Below, piece after piece: positions 47,611 to 58,747 of a stretch of 64,000 nucleotides of DNA. Numbering within the stretch: the stretch's first letter is position 1; each line of letters begins with the position of its first letter. The stretch is taken from contig NC_134704.1 of the NCBI RefSeq assembly GCF_043290135.1, positions 25,033,501 through 25,097,500 of the forward strand, read 5' to 3'. Position numbers and translations under genes: made by a program. A model generated the notes under the pieces. That model saw only the letters and a list, made by a program, of their open reading frames with translations. It searched no databases and was not told the origin of the DNA. The stretch is from Rhipicephalus microplus. Its lineage: Eukaryota > Arthropoda > Arachnida > Ixodida > Ixodidae.

Positions 47611-50400
47611 GACAACTCAAGTTTAGAGGCACCGGGAAGTAAACAGACTCCTAACTATAGCAGGCACAGGACTTGGGATGCTAAGAGGTTAACCAAATGG
47701 TTAAATATTGCGACTAAAGCGGCACTTACTGGATACACTCAAGGATAAAGCCATGTTACAGCAGACAGCCTGACGATCGCGCCAACTATTTCAACGGCGT
47801 TAGTCATTTCAAACACTTTAAAAGAGATTTAAAGTTGAGTTGCTATTATAACTTGTGTCACAATGTAATTCCAAATAAATTGAAGCTTTTATTTCTACAA
47901 ATGTGAAAATAACACAATAATAAACAATTTTTTGTTAGTTTTGTTATGACTATATAGATGCCGCCACCAAAGCTATATTTTTTGGCGAGTGCTTTTATAG
48001 CGCGATATTCAATTTGGCGCGGGCAACGCCGATACAACGGGCACGCAAAATTTGACATTCAGACCGTGGTCGTTCTGGTGCACACAGCTGGTACGAGCTA
48101 CGGGCACGATTTAACATTAAATATGAATTTCGCAGATGCAATACCAGAAGCGAATAAATACGCACGCAAGTAGACACCATGATGAGCCTGGGTCGTACAG
48201 CGGCCCACGTAAAGCTAATTGTTAATTAAGCGGGAACGACGCTTGCTACAAGGTCAGTTGTATTAGCGCGAAGAAAGTTTTTTCAGAACCGCCGCAGTAG
48301 CCCAATTATCCGGACCGCGTCGCACTTACGTAAGCTTGCAGGAACGCTCATAACATGCGGGCATCCCCTTGCCCGTAACGAAGAGGGTGAAGTAAAGTTT
48401 GGAGACTTTTGACATGCATCGGGTGGGTAGACGGGCAGCGTAGGGGTGACGCGTGGATTTTCAACAGTGAGACTGTTTAGCAAACCGTTCCATGTGCGAC
48501 GAACTGAAAAAAAAAACTGTTTTCAGGAATGAGTATGCGCCACAGAAATTGGTAATTCTACTCACCGCAGGTCCACTAAAGATGAAGAAGGCAAGAGCTG
48601 TCCCAACGACAAAAGGCTGTGAAGTGATGGTGGCTGCACCGTGTTTCAGGGCGAGCTTCTGTCTCTGTCTGTGACGATCTCTGTGTGTCTGTGATTGTTC
48701 GCGCTTTAACTCGACGGTCCATGAGCTGAGAATCAACGTAGAAACAACCTAGTATCACTTACCTAAAGTAGCTAAAGCCTAGAAACAGTGTAGAAGCAAT
48801 GTCTTCACAATATCAAGCTTCGCCAGTGTGTACTAGGGGGAGCACCCCGACTAGTGAGTTCTAGAGTTATTGTGCCACCTTTAGGTTCCGTAGGGAGCAT
48901 ATACAGTAACTCTAGCGAGTTTCTTCCGCGAGCTGCCTTTCTCTGTGGCAACGATGGGGCAGAATTCATAGACGTGCGCACAAGAAAGCCAAGGGGTACC
49001 CCACCTCCCAATTCACTAAGGGGGGCGCCAAGTCAGCCCCACTCAGACAGATCTTTCCCCTGTGCAGGTCCTTTTTTATTCGTTATGAGTACATACCCAC
49101 CCCCTTAGCCAAAGGCGATACCGCAGGGGGCTACAAAATTAAGAAAAAAACAACAACTTCATTCGCAATGCACACTTGTTCACTCGTGAGATTAATGGCC
49201 TACACGGCTCGTCACACCTTTCCTAACTCGGCGGATCTACTTCTCCCGGTCTTCTCGGCGGCCTCGCTGGATGGTTGTGTGTTGTGATCGTTTGGACGCG
49301 TGCTGGTGAAGACGGATCGAATGCGAATTTTTTTTTTCTTCTCCTCTGCATCTTTTCCTTTTCCCTACTTATCCACTCTTATTCCCAATACCCTATTCCT
49401 TGTACCGACCTGTTGAGGTGTCATCCAAGTGATAGACAGTTACGGGCGGCACTTTTCTCTTCCTTTCACTTACACAATCACTTACACAGAGAGACTAATG
49501 ATTAATAGTTCTAACCGATAAAAGCATTGCGTACAGAATTTTCGTTTCGAATTCAGACCCATGGTGTCAGAAAATATAAGAAATGCTTGCTTGCAATTTT
49601 TACCCCCGGGAAGCGAAAAGCCAAAGGCATGCTCTCGTGATCAGCAAGTCATCTATTGTGAAGCTTGTCTTCCGGACTCATACAAGGTAATGGGCTGGGT
49701 AGATAGGAAACAGGGAAGGCGCTTCGAAAAAAAAAAAAAACAGCCTTCATTATATGTCAGCCAGCGCAGAACGTGCGCCATTGAACTTGAGCGGCACGCT
49801 GAAAGGCTGCGAACGGCCTTCGCCCGTTCGACCACGAGGTCGAAGATCGACGAGGTAAACACGAGAAAGACAACGAGGCTATTGTGTGTACGTATACGAC
49901 CATTCGTCACGGTACATGACACAGTCAAGGACAACTACACCCGTCTGCGGTGTTGCAGCCGTTTCGGTTTCCCCCCGCTTTATAACTATAGCAACAACGC
50001 AAACGCCGTTGCCGCCCTTGAGACATATTCCCAGAAGCTCCTAGGTCTTTAACTTTGGTAGTCAGACGTTGTCTTATGAATCGATCATGCAACCCCTGAA
50101 GCGAGTCGGACGCAGCTAGCAAGTACCTTCGCTCGAAAGCGTGGCGAACCGAAATAGCAGTGCACCGCTGTTTTGAATAATGCGATGACGACTGCGAGAC
50201 GATGACCAGTTTTCTTTTTTCGGTGTTTTTTTTTATACGGCTTCCGGGTTCTTAGATGGAGAACGCAAGAGAGTAGAAAGCTGAACCATTTCTGCTGTGA
50301 TGATGACATCTTAATAATGCAGAACGTGTATGGCTGGTTACTGTAGCTCATTCCAAATTCTGAAGTAAGTGCATCTATAGATCAAGGACACAAAAAAACT
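47611..50400. other. RCC1L upstream region and unassigned sequence
   Basis: Should include the RCC1L promoter near 47611-47800. Apart from the exon candidate at 48566-48736 I recognise nothing. A 163-codon plus frame (49561-50052) has Lys and Arg runs but no family resemblance I can name. Confidence 0.4.
48566..48736 (-). CDS. Candidate first coding exon of an unrecognised small membrane protein
   Basis: On the minus strand an ATG at 48736 opens 57 codons that end exactly in phase at a strong donor (GCG then GTGAGT at 48565). The product starts MILSSWTVELKREQ, has a very basic stretch, then KHGAATITSQP and a hydrophobic segment FVVGTALAFFIFSGPA. I do not recognise it, and I could not find a convincing following exon between 47611 and 48560. 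It may equally start at an internal acceptor before the codons for KLALKHG. It lies 1.0 kb upstream of RCC1L on the same strand. Treat as a hypothesis. Confidence 0.2.
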
Positions 50401-50444
50401 AAGAATGAGACACTTATCGCCCCTCAACAATCTATCGCCCCTCA

Positions 50445-50676
50445 GCCCTCTAGTGGCTAAGGTACTCGGCTGCTGACCCGCAGGTCACGGGATCCTATCT
50501 CAACTGCGGCGGCTGCACTTTCGATGGAGGCGAAAATGCTATAGGCCCGTGTGCTCAGATTTGGGTGCGCGTTAAAGAACACCGCGGGTGGTCAAAATTT
50601 CCGGAGTCCTCCACTACAGCGTCTCTCATAATCATATGGTGGTTTTAGGTCGTTAAACCCCACAAATCAATCTATC
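50445..50676 (+). mobile_element. Ruka-like SINE, near full length
   Basis: Head with TAGTGGCTAAGGTACTCGG (A box) and a damaged B box (CACGGGATCCTATCTC), body and 3' CACAAATCAATC. CAATCTATC occurs on both sides and may be a target duplication. Confidence 0.85.
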
Positions 50677-50699
50677 ACGTTTGATGAAAGCGCCTATTT

Positions 50700-50945
50700 T
50701 TTTAGCAGTTAACACACCACCACCCCTCGAAATTTCGGTGGGAGAGAGCAGGGAGGGAATGAGGGACCCTTTGGTCTAAATCCTACCGGAGTATATATAC
50801 GGGCCTGCTCTCTACACCCGGGCAGCGTATCTTGCTGCCCTTAGTGGTTGCATTTTGTCTTGGACGCGTGTTCTAATGCTGGAAATAAACATTGCTCAAA
50901 CAGACTTCAAAATTTTCGTCACAGTAATTCCGGAAGTACGATTTT
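50700..50945 (+). other. Possible solo-LTR or promoter-like fragment
   Basis: A TATA-like TATATATA (50793) is followed by a GC-rich stretch and AATAAA (50883), the order expected in an LTR. Terminal TG/CA and a target duplication could not be fixed, so this is only a suggestion. Confidence 0.3.
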
Positions 50946-51615
50946 GTGGCGCACTTTCAGTGTAGTACATATACATGCACTTGGTCTAGCTTGACCTCCC
51001 ACCTCTCCCACTTGCCATTACCCCAGAATAATGGGACACTTCCTTTCTTCGCACGATCGAGAATATGCAGCACAAGTAATGATTTGCGAATGAAGGTCTT
51101 TATTCTGCGATGTGAATACTTAGTGGGCCGAGAATCAACGCAACGGAACATAACCGAAAAGGCTGTATTACTTAAGTTCTAGTTTACCTAATGTTTGTTG
51201 TTTACTTTCTGGCGACTATATATGCGCACTGTTTGTTGAGAATTAAAAAGTGAGTAAAGAGTGGCCACTCCCATAGACCTGGCCTTATCGATTCTAGCGT
51301 ACCTGGGGGTTGGTGAGACCAACTATAGCCTGCGCTTGCCATTTTGGTTTTACTGGCGTGAATTTTGGATTATTTTGAACAACCGACGTTTGGTTGTGGT
51401 GAAATTTAATAATTTCAGACCACTTTTCTCCACCCAAATGGCAAAGCTATTGTTAATAGTTTCGATTTAGCAATTACATATTTTGTATAACTCAAAAATG
51501 TTAGTGCGAATGGAGGTCAAGGCGTAATTTTTATTTCGACTAAGTTGTAATCGAAAGAGATGCAGGTAATTACAATTCGCTATGGCTTTATTCATCGCGC
51601 TTGTTTTTCTTTTGC

Positions 51616-51835
51616 TAGTGGCTCAGGTATACTCGACCGCTGAGCCGCAGGTCACGGGATCAAATCACGGCTGCGGCGGCTGCATTTTCGATGGAGGCGA
51701 AAATGCTGTAGGCCCGTGTGCTCAGATTTGGGTGCACATAAATAACCCCAAGTGGTCGAAACTTCCAGAGTCCTCCACTACGGCGTCTCTCATAATCATA
51801 TGGTAGTTTTGGGACGTTAAACACCACATATAAAT
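51616..51835 (+). mobile_element. Ruka-like SINE, near full length
   Basis: Head TAGTGGCTCAGGTATACTCG with B box region GGGATCAAATCACGG, then a complete body to GACGTTAAACACCACATA. Head boxes carry several substitutions. Confidence 0.85.
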
Positions 51836-52533
51836 AAATGTTTTTCTTTTGAAGGTCAATCTATATATCAATCAAAGAGGCAGGAGGCAGAGTATCCACA
51901 TTGTTTTTATTCCAAGGCAAGGTAGAGGCTGACCAAATAGGAAGCAAGAATTGAGAAGAGCATCGCACAGAAAGGCTTTGCTATACTCCATTCGTTGCAC
52001 AACGTTCATGTCTTGCCACCGCATACAGCCCCAAACTGTTCTTTAGCAAAACCTCGCCGTCGCCACAAGCTTCAGAAAAAGGTTACAACTGTGCGAATAA
52101 GACACCACGTAAGAAATTTAGAAACACGCCCCACACGAAGTGCAACGTCTGTGGGCGTGATTGTGTTTCTTACATGGCGTTTTATTCGCGCATTCAGTTG
52201 TACCTTTCTTTAGAATGAATGACCCAACTAGCCCAACAACATGTCTATGAACCGAAGCTTCACTTGAAAACGTGCCTCACCTGCTGTCTCACAGACGAAA
52301 ACTCAGAAGCAGCCGCCGTTGATGGAACCTGCCCGCTGTTATGCCTGGGCTTGTCGCATGCTGTATACACCATGGAGGGTGCGAATCGTGGATGCTGTTT
52401 ATGACAGTCACGCAAATAGCCACGTAAAGTGTGGTGAATAAATTGCTTTTGTATAAAAAACATGCAAAATATGGGCGTATAATTATTATTTTGTCAAAAA
52501 AAAAAAAACATTCCGCCTACGAAGCAACACTTA

Positions 52534-53058
52534 AGGCCGTTTCACATAACACAAAAAGTAGCGATTTTCAGGCTGCGAATTCGCTCGCAGCGAAAAAAAA
52601 AGGGCAGTTCGCTGCCATCGCAGCGGTCCGCGGTGAGCTTCCAACATGTTGAAAATTTTCGCTCTGATCGCAGCGGCGGAAGCGATTTTTAGTCGGGACC
52701 CGTCAAAATAGGGCTGGTCCGGCCAAGCCGTCGAAACAGAGTCGACGTGTTTGTTTTGGTAATGGTCGATGCTGTGCATTTTAAAATGAATTCAGACTGG
52801 AATGACGAAACAAGCAAGCCCTTCGTTACCGTTCACGGTAACTTCACGATATCGTAATGCACATATTATAACATTACATTTGTGTCTGTCACAATAAGCG
52901 GTGGCAAGACCTCGCCGCTCCAGTCGTAGAGCGAAAATCGCGGACCGTTCGCGGTCCATGTGAAACGAAACCGCCATTAGCAGCGGTTGCGAACAGCGCG
53001 AATGGAGCGAACGGAACGATTTTTTTTTTCGCTGCGATCGCGGCATGTGAAACAGCCT
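52534..53058. mobile_element. 525 bp PIF/Harbinger-like MITE with TTA duplication
   Basis: Left end AGGCCGTTTCACAT and, inverted, right end AGGCTGTTTCACAT are TIRs with one difference, flanked by TTA at 52531-52533 and 53059-53061. A 3 bp TTA duplication with ends of this type is characteristic of PIF/Harbinger. The interior is rich in GCAGCG/CGCTGC and self-complementary blocks and has no transposase. Confidence 0.8.
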
Positions 53059-53073
53059 TTACATACGTGGCAT

Positions 53074-53420
53074 ATTAATGCACCGCCTCTACCCAACGCC
53101 ACATGGCTACATGTGCCCGCTCTTCAGCGTACCGGACACCCTGGCACACTTGCTCCTGGAATGCCAGTGCCATGCAAAACCACGATGTGCAACTGGAGCG
53201 GGACCATGCCCCAAGAATAAACGACGACCACCTATAATGGAAACGTGGGAAGCCAAGCTCGTCCTCGAGGACCGGGAAGACCAGTGACAACTCGTCGCCA
53301 GGGCCAAGAGGGCAATCGAAGCCAGAGGGTTTCTGGACTAGGGAACCCTCCCACCTTAGGGTGACACCAGGCCTCGCTCGGAACACTGATTTATAAATAA
53401 ACGTTTATTTCTCTCTGCGT
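53074..53420 (+). mobile_element. 3' end of a non-LTR retrotransposon, 5'-truncated
   Basis: Plus-frame residues HRLYPTPHGYMCPLFSVPDT and LAHLLLECQCHA form the zinc-knuckle-like C-terminus after the reverse transcriptase in tick elements. METWEAKLVLEDREDQ, an in-frame TGA, then QLVARAKRAIEARGFLD and a TAG follow. The 3' UTR ends with AATAAACGTTTATTTCTCTC. It starts 16 bp after the Harbinger MITE. Confidence 0.75.
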
Positions 53421-53744
53421 TGGATTGATGATGATTTTTTTGTTTTTTGCACTTGCGTCCTTTGGCGTTTGGTGAGAGCACTATAGTTGGTTATGTAGTC
53501 GTGACGTACTTCCCGAGGTCAGGTTTCGTGGAGTGTCCTTTCGACTTTTTTTTTTTCTCAGTGCACATGTCCACAACTTCGACTAGATATTTCAGCAACA
53601 TTCTCTCCATCCGTGGCTATACGAGTGAGCTCTCAGTTTTGTACGACAGCTTTCGAAAATGGTGAAATCGACGAAGCCATGTGCGCGCCACGGGTGTGCA
53701 AGCGATAGGTTGGCGGCCCGCGCGCTGCGTGTTTGAAACGCCTG

Positions 53745-53984
<240 letters not shown>

Positions 53985-54565
53985 ACTAAGTAACTAACTT
54001 ACGGACTAACTAACTGACTGACTAACTAAATAACTGACTGACACACAGACTATGTAGCTAAATAATAGTGTTACTAATTAATATAATAATTAACGAATCT
54101 ACCTATAAAGCAACTCGGCTGTACAGCTACCAGACGTGACCTTATAACGTTCACGTGGCTTCACGGTAGAACAGCCGAACTTGAAAGCTTGTGATGTAAT
54201 CTCAAAGAAAATATATGCACGGCAAACGATTCGAAGGAAGCGTTTGCCGTACACTCATTTCCTGGCAACGTTGGTGCTCTTCGAGCCCACGCTTTCTCGA
54301 CATTTTACTTCCGCTTGTCGGCAAGAGTAAGTGCACAAAGCAAACATTTCAGGGGTCGGGCGTCCGTGGTTGGTGTGCGTATCGTACTTTTCCTGTTAGC
54401 TGCCATTCAGGGCTCAGCCCTGCAGTCTTGCCATAGCTCTTTGCATCTTGAAGAATGGGCTAATATTATTTCAATACCTCGCCGAAGCCCTTTCAATCTC
54501 CACAAAGACGTGTGGGTTATGCGGACACGCTTGCGGAACCTTAGCACACGCACTGACCCCCACGC

Positions 54566-54937
<372 letters not shown>

Positions 54938-55161
54938 TTGATTGATTTGAGTGATTGATTTGTGGGGTTTAACGTCCCAAAAACCACCATATGATTATGA
55001 TAGTCGCCGTAGTGGAGGGCTCCGGAAATTTCGACCACCTGGGGTACTTTAACGTGCACCCAAATCTGAGCACACGGGCCTACAACATTTCCGCCTCCAT
55101 CGGAAATTCGCAAATGCAGCCGATCTGCGGGTCAGCAGCCGACCTCTGAGCTATCATAGCG

Positions 55162-55165
<4 letters not shown>
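54938..55165 (-). mobile_element. Ruka-like SINE with altered head
   Basis: Inverted, with an intact body (GTGGGGTTTAACGTCCCAAA to CCGCCTCCATCGG). The head is shortened and ends in CTCTGAGCTATCATAGCGGCG. It is joined directly to the neighbouring SINE and to the next (TA)n tract. Confidence 0.85.
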
Positions 55166-55248
<83 letters not shown>

Positions 55249-55312
55249 CATATATATACTATATATATATAGTATACTATATATATATAGTATATAGTAG
55301 TAGTATATATAA
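55166..55312. repeat. (TA)n microsatellite with palindromic TATAGTATACTATA tail
   Basis: About 39 TA units to 55244, then interrupted repeats of TATAGTATACTATA type to about 55312. Confidence 0.9.
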
Positions 55313-56226
55313 AGTACTAAATTTGCGATGGTCCGCAGCTTGCAAAAAGGTTCACTGTATGGGCACCGGGCAATTTATGGTGCCATTTCCCCCGAAGGGC
55401 CCACGGCAACGGGAAGGAGTGTTCCCGAGATACACTGGGCTGTCCAACATATATATAGTGACATACATCTCAGGGGATACTCAGGCGGAACAAATACCGG
55501 GCGCGTAGGCCAGGCTAACCCCACTTGCGGCTACATGGTCGAGTGTTATTCCATTTCCATTTGGAATAACTGGAAATCAGCATTTACACTTGAGCACGTT
55601 CGCGTTTCCAAATGATTTCAGCAGTTTGCTTCTTTTTTTTTCTTTTCAACGGGAGGTATACGCCACCGGAACAAGAAATTGTAAAGGTGAAAGCGCTTAC
55701 GCTACATACGCTATCCCAATTTGTGCAGCAGGGCAACGCGTATACAGGACATAACTACGCGTGAAACTCGTGCACATGTATGCTCGTTCCGGGTTGTAAT
55801 CGTCGAAGATTGAGGTCGGGCGAACAGACCGTATAAAAGGCGGCGCGTACCTTACCCGCTGTATGTCGACCTCTATACGGCCATTCTCAGACCTCGCGTG
55901 CCACGGAGTCCCGTTTCGAGAAGCGCAAATCCAACAGAACTGCCCCGATAAGGCTATAAACTGGGCAAACTGTGCGAGATTAGCCCACCGTTCACGCGAT
56001 GTGCCCGCGTTTACGTTCGCAAAGCCATCCGGAAGTCGCCTTCCACGAATTAGGCAAATCAGCACGCGCTTTTGGACCGGAAATTGTGTAGAAAACGATC
56101 GGCGGTCGTATAATGGGCGAGGTGCATGCGATTGGAACCTATTACGTATGTGCGTTCGATATTTGCCTAACGTTGCTTCATTTTGCGGAGGACATTGAAG
56201 CAACTTGGTTTTAGGCTACAGTTCAG
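55313..56226. other. Unassigned stretch with a TATA box
   Basis: TATAAAAG at 55832-55839 precedes an ATG (55863) that opens a 111-codon plus frame; a 168-codon minus frame overlaps it (56203-55697). I recognise neither protein. The ATG is too near the TATA box for a normal 5' UTR without splicing. Confidence 0.3.
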
Positions 56227-56459
56227 CCCCGCCGCGATGGTCTAGTGGCTAAGGTACTCGGCTGCTGACCCGCAGGTCGCGGATTCGAATCCCGGCTGCG
56301 GCGGCTGCTTTTCCGATGGAGGCGGAAATGTTGTAGGCCCGTGTGCTCAGATTTGGGTGCACGTTAAAGAACCCCAGGTGGTCGAAATCTCCGGAGCCCT
56401 CCACTACGGCGTCTCTCATAATCAAATGGTGGTTTTGGGACGTTAAACCCTACACATCA
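56227..56459 (+). mobile_element. Full-length Ruka-like SINE with perfect 16 bp target-site duplication
   Basis: Head CCCCGCCGCGATGGTCTAGT with intact A box (TGGTCTAGTGG) and B box (GGATTCGAATCCC), complete body, 3' end TACACATCAT. Flanked by TTAGGCTACAGTTCAG at 56211-56226 and identical 56460-56475. The best-preserved copy in the window and probably the youngest. Confidence 0.95.
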
Positions 56460-56674
56460 TTAGGCTACAGTTCAGCATATATCTGAATGATGCGGTCTTA
56501 ACGCACTAAATTATGAAGCGAATGAACACATAAGCACGCATCAGTGTAGACGCGGCACCAAATGACTAAGCGAATTTTCATAATCGCAGCAACATTTCAG
56601 AGTGCGGCACGACTCCATTGCTGAATGGGCTGGGACTGGTATAATCCGTTAGTACAAGTATTTTCGACGCTGCT

Positions 56675-57487
56675 CAGACAACACAGAACCATCCTTTGGA
56701 TTTCCCTAGAATGCAGTGCTTAGGATGTGTGGGAACTTCTAAGGATGTCCCAAATATTTCCCGGAAACCTCCATGAAGGCTCCAAAATGAGACAAAAAAC
56801 GAGATCCTTAGGACATCCCGCACGTAGGACACCTTGGGATTATAATGGGATTATATTTGGATGTTGCACACTCCACTTTATCCAGAAATTACCAGCACAT
56901 GCAGCATTTGAAGGACGCGTGCTAGTTAGTAGAAATAACTGTCTTTTTGAAAGTCTTGCATTTATTTACATGTTTTTAATACCCCTTAATGTACTCTTCC
57001 AGCGATGCAATGCACTCCTGATTTTCCACGTGACTGTAGGCTTACAACAGGTTCAGTGGCTCTTTGCATGTTGTTTTCCAAATCTTGAAAACACTGCTTC
57101 ATTATGTGTTTTCATCTGCTTATTTAATATGTGTATATTTATGAAGGGTTGCGCAAGTTCTATATATATGCGCAGGTGCGTTAAAATGATAGCTAGAAAT
57201 GTACACTAATTCATGAAGGAATGTGCATATATGAGAATATCAGTAAGTAGATTAATTGAAACTGCGTGGGATGATATATACCATGTCCATTAAACATCCC
57301 ATAAGAGGACATGAATGGGTGGAGGCATGCAGATCTCACGCATGCATCCACCCATTCACGTCCTCTTCCGGGATATTTAATGGACATACGTTCGCTGAAG
57401 TCTACAGGACATCCATACGACTTCCTTTATTGGATGTGGGACTTAGGTACTTGTTTGGGGCATCCTTAGGACTTTTTGTGTCGTCTG
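56675..57487. mobile_element. 813 bp MITE-like element with internal long hairpin
   Basis: Ends CAGACAACACAGAACC and, inverted, CAGACGACACAAAAAGTCC are imperfect TIRs; ATCC and GGAT blocks recur near both ends. A 47 bp-arm hairpin lies at 57284-57386 (9-base loop, 42 of 47 paired). No transposase frame and no clear target duplication, so the superfamily is open. Confidence 0.6.
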
Positions 57488-57687
57488 GGTGTTGAGTTCC
57501 TCCGTGTTTGGAATTCCGCTTTATTGGCACCTTTGAACTACTCACAGACACTTTAGCATCCTGATGGTTCAATAAAACCGGTGGCAATGGTGAAATTTTA
57601 TTCAAACCCTGGACAAAGCATCCGCGGCCCGAAGAGGAACGTCGATGCACTTTCCGTCAGCCAGCTGTCCAAGGCAGTGACGCATCT

Positions 57688-57884
57688 AACTGGTTTCAAC
57701 TGGTACTAACTGGTATCAGCTGGTCCATGTTGGGAACTAACTGGTCCCAGGTGATTTCAGTTGCAACTGGTTCCAGTGAGCAACTGGCACCAGTTACTAC
57801 TCCGTTGGTTCCAGTAGGGAACTGATTGGTCCCAGCTGATCCCAGTTGCAACTGGTTGCATTTAGCAGCTGGTATAGTGACATT
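57688..57884. repeat. Degenerate ACTGGT-rich tandem tract
   Basis: AACTGGT, its complement ACCAGTT and variants (CAGCTGGT, TTGCAACTGGTTCCAGT) recur roughly every 10-12 bp over about 197 bp, giving many short palindromes. Confidence 0.8.
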
Positions 57885-58396
57885 GTCTTAGTTGGAAAAG
57901 TACATAGCGCAATAACAATAACACTACGGCCTGTTCTACCACTGTTTTAGCCACGCAGGACTATCACAATAATGTTATTGTGTGCCGCTGGTGTTGCATT
58001 CCAGAAACCGCCACTCCCGGAATGCAAGAGACCACATGTCATCTCGCTTCATATTAATTTTTTTTCATTCATTGTGACCCATGTTGTAATTTATCCTTTG
58101 GACACGACCAACAGGGGGAGGAGGGAGGACGCTGCAGGGAAATTTTGACTCCCCCTCCTCCATAAAGGGATACCCTGCGCACGCGTATGGGTGCGTGCGA
58201 TGTGCGTTTTGGAACAAGTCAAGTGTAACACGAACTCCAGAAGAAACGTCAGAGTGTTCGTTTGATTGCGCATGACTTTTTAATAAGGTGTTTCCAGCAC
58301 CGTAGTGAGAGGTATTAAATTAAAATCTCTTCACAGAGAGTAGTATGTATACACCCATTCTGATGTGAATGTATTCAGTCGGTTTGACGTCATTCG

Positions 58397-58747
58397 TCAA
58401 ACACGCAAAGTTGGCGACCAGGACTCGGGGAAGAAGAAGCCGCTGGACAGCAGCCAAGAGAAGAACAGCACAGCTATGGTGATGAGCAGCAAGAACTCGG
58501 CGCTGGGCTTGGTAAGCAGCGCCCCTTTGCCGTCGCTCGAGGCGGTAAAATCAGGACCCGTGCAGAGGGCGCTGCGCACGCGCTGTTCGTACCCCAAGAT
58601 GGCGTCCCGCGCCCCGGGCCAAGTGTGCGGTCCTTGTAGACGGTACTGGTACGACAGGCTGGGACCAACGAGCAGCCGGTATGCGAGCTGCGGGTCTTTG
58701 AGGGCGAGGCGTGCCAGGTTAGGCTTGACGCCGATCTCGTTGGCCAG
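58397..58747 (-). CDS. FMO: Flavin-containing monooxygenase, last coding exon (C-terminal 116 residues)
   Basis: FMOs are ER flavoenzymes that use NADPH and oxygen to oxidise N- and S-containing compounds. This single exon starts after a good acceptor (TTCGCAG ending at 58748) and runs to a stop. It encodes LANEIGVKPNLARLALKDPQ, LAYRLLVGPSLSYQYRLQGP, HTWPGARDAILGYEQRVRSA and LCTGP, which match the C-terminal part of animal FMOs (compare the family pattern GPxxxYQYRLxGPxxWxGAR). It ends in a hydrophobic segment (residues about 84-106, EFLLLITIAVLFFSWLLSSG) that fits the FMO C-terminal membrane anchor. The FAD and NADP-binding exons are missing. I found none between 58750 and 64000, so the rest of the gene is probably to the right of the window. 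An isolated exon left by duplication cannot be excluded. The frame is intact and not visibly decayed. Confidence 0.85.
   Translation of the reverse strand: MANEIGVKPNLARLALKDPQLAYRLLVGPSLSYQYRLQGPHTWPGARDAILGYEQRVRSALCTGPDFTASSDGKGALLTKPSAEFLLLITIAVLFFSWLLSSGFFFPESWSPTLRV

Noticed and set aside
47163..47748. Two 136-codon plus-strand frames
   Set aside because: They are opposite RCC1L exon 1 and a SINE; the minus-strand reading is homologous and spliced in phase.
49561..50052. 163-codon plus frame
   Set aside because: No family resemblance; includes an AAAAAA-encoded Lys run and no splice or promoter support.
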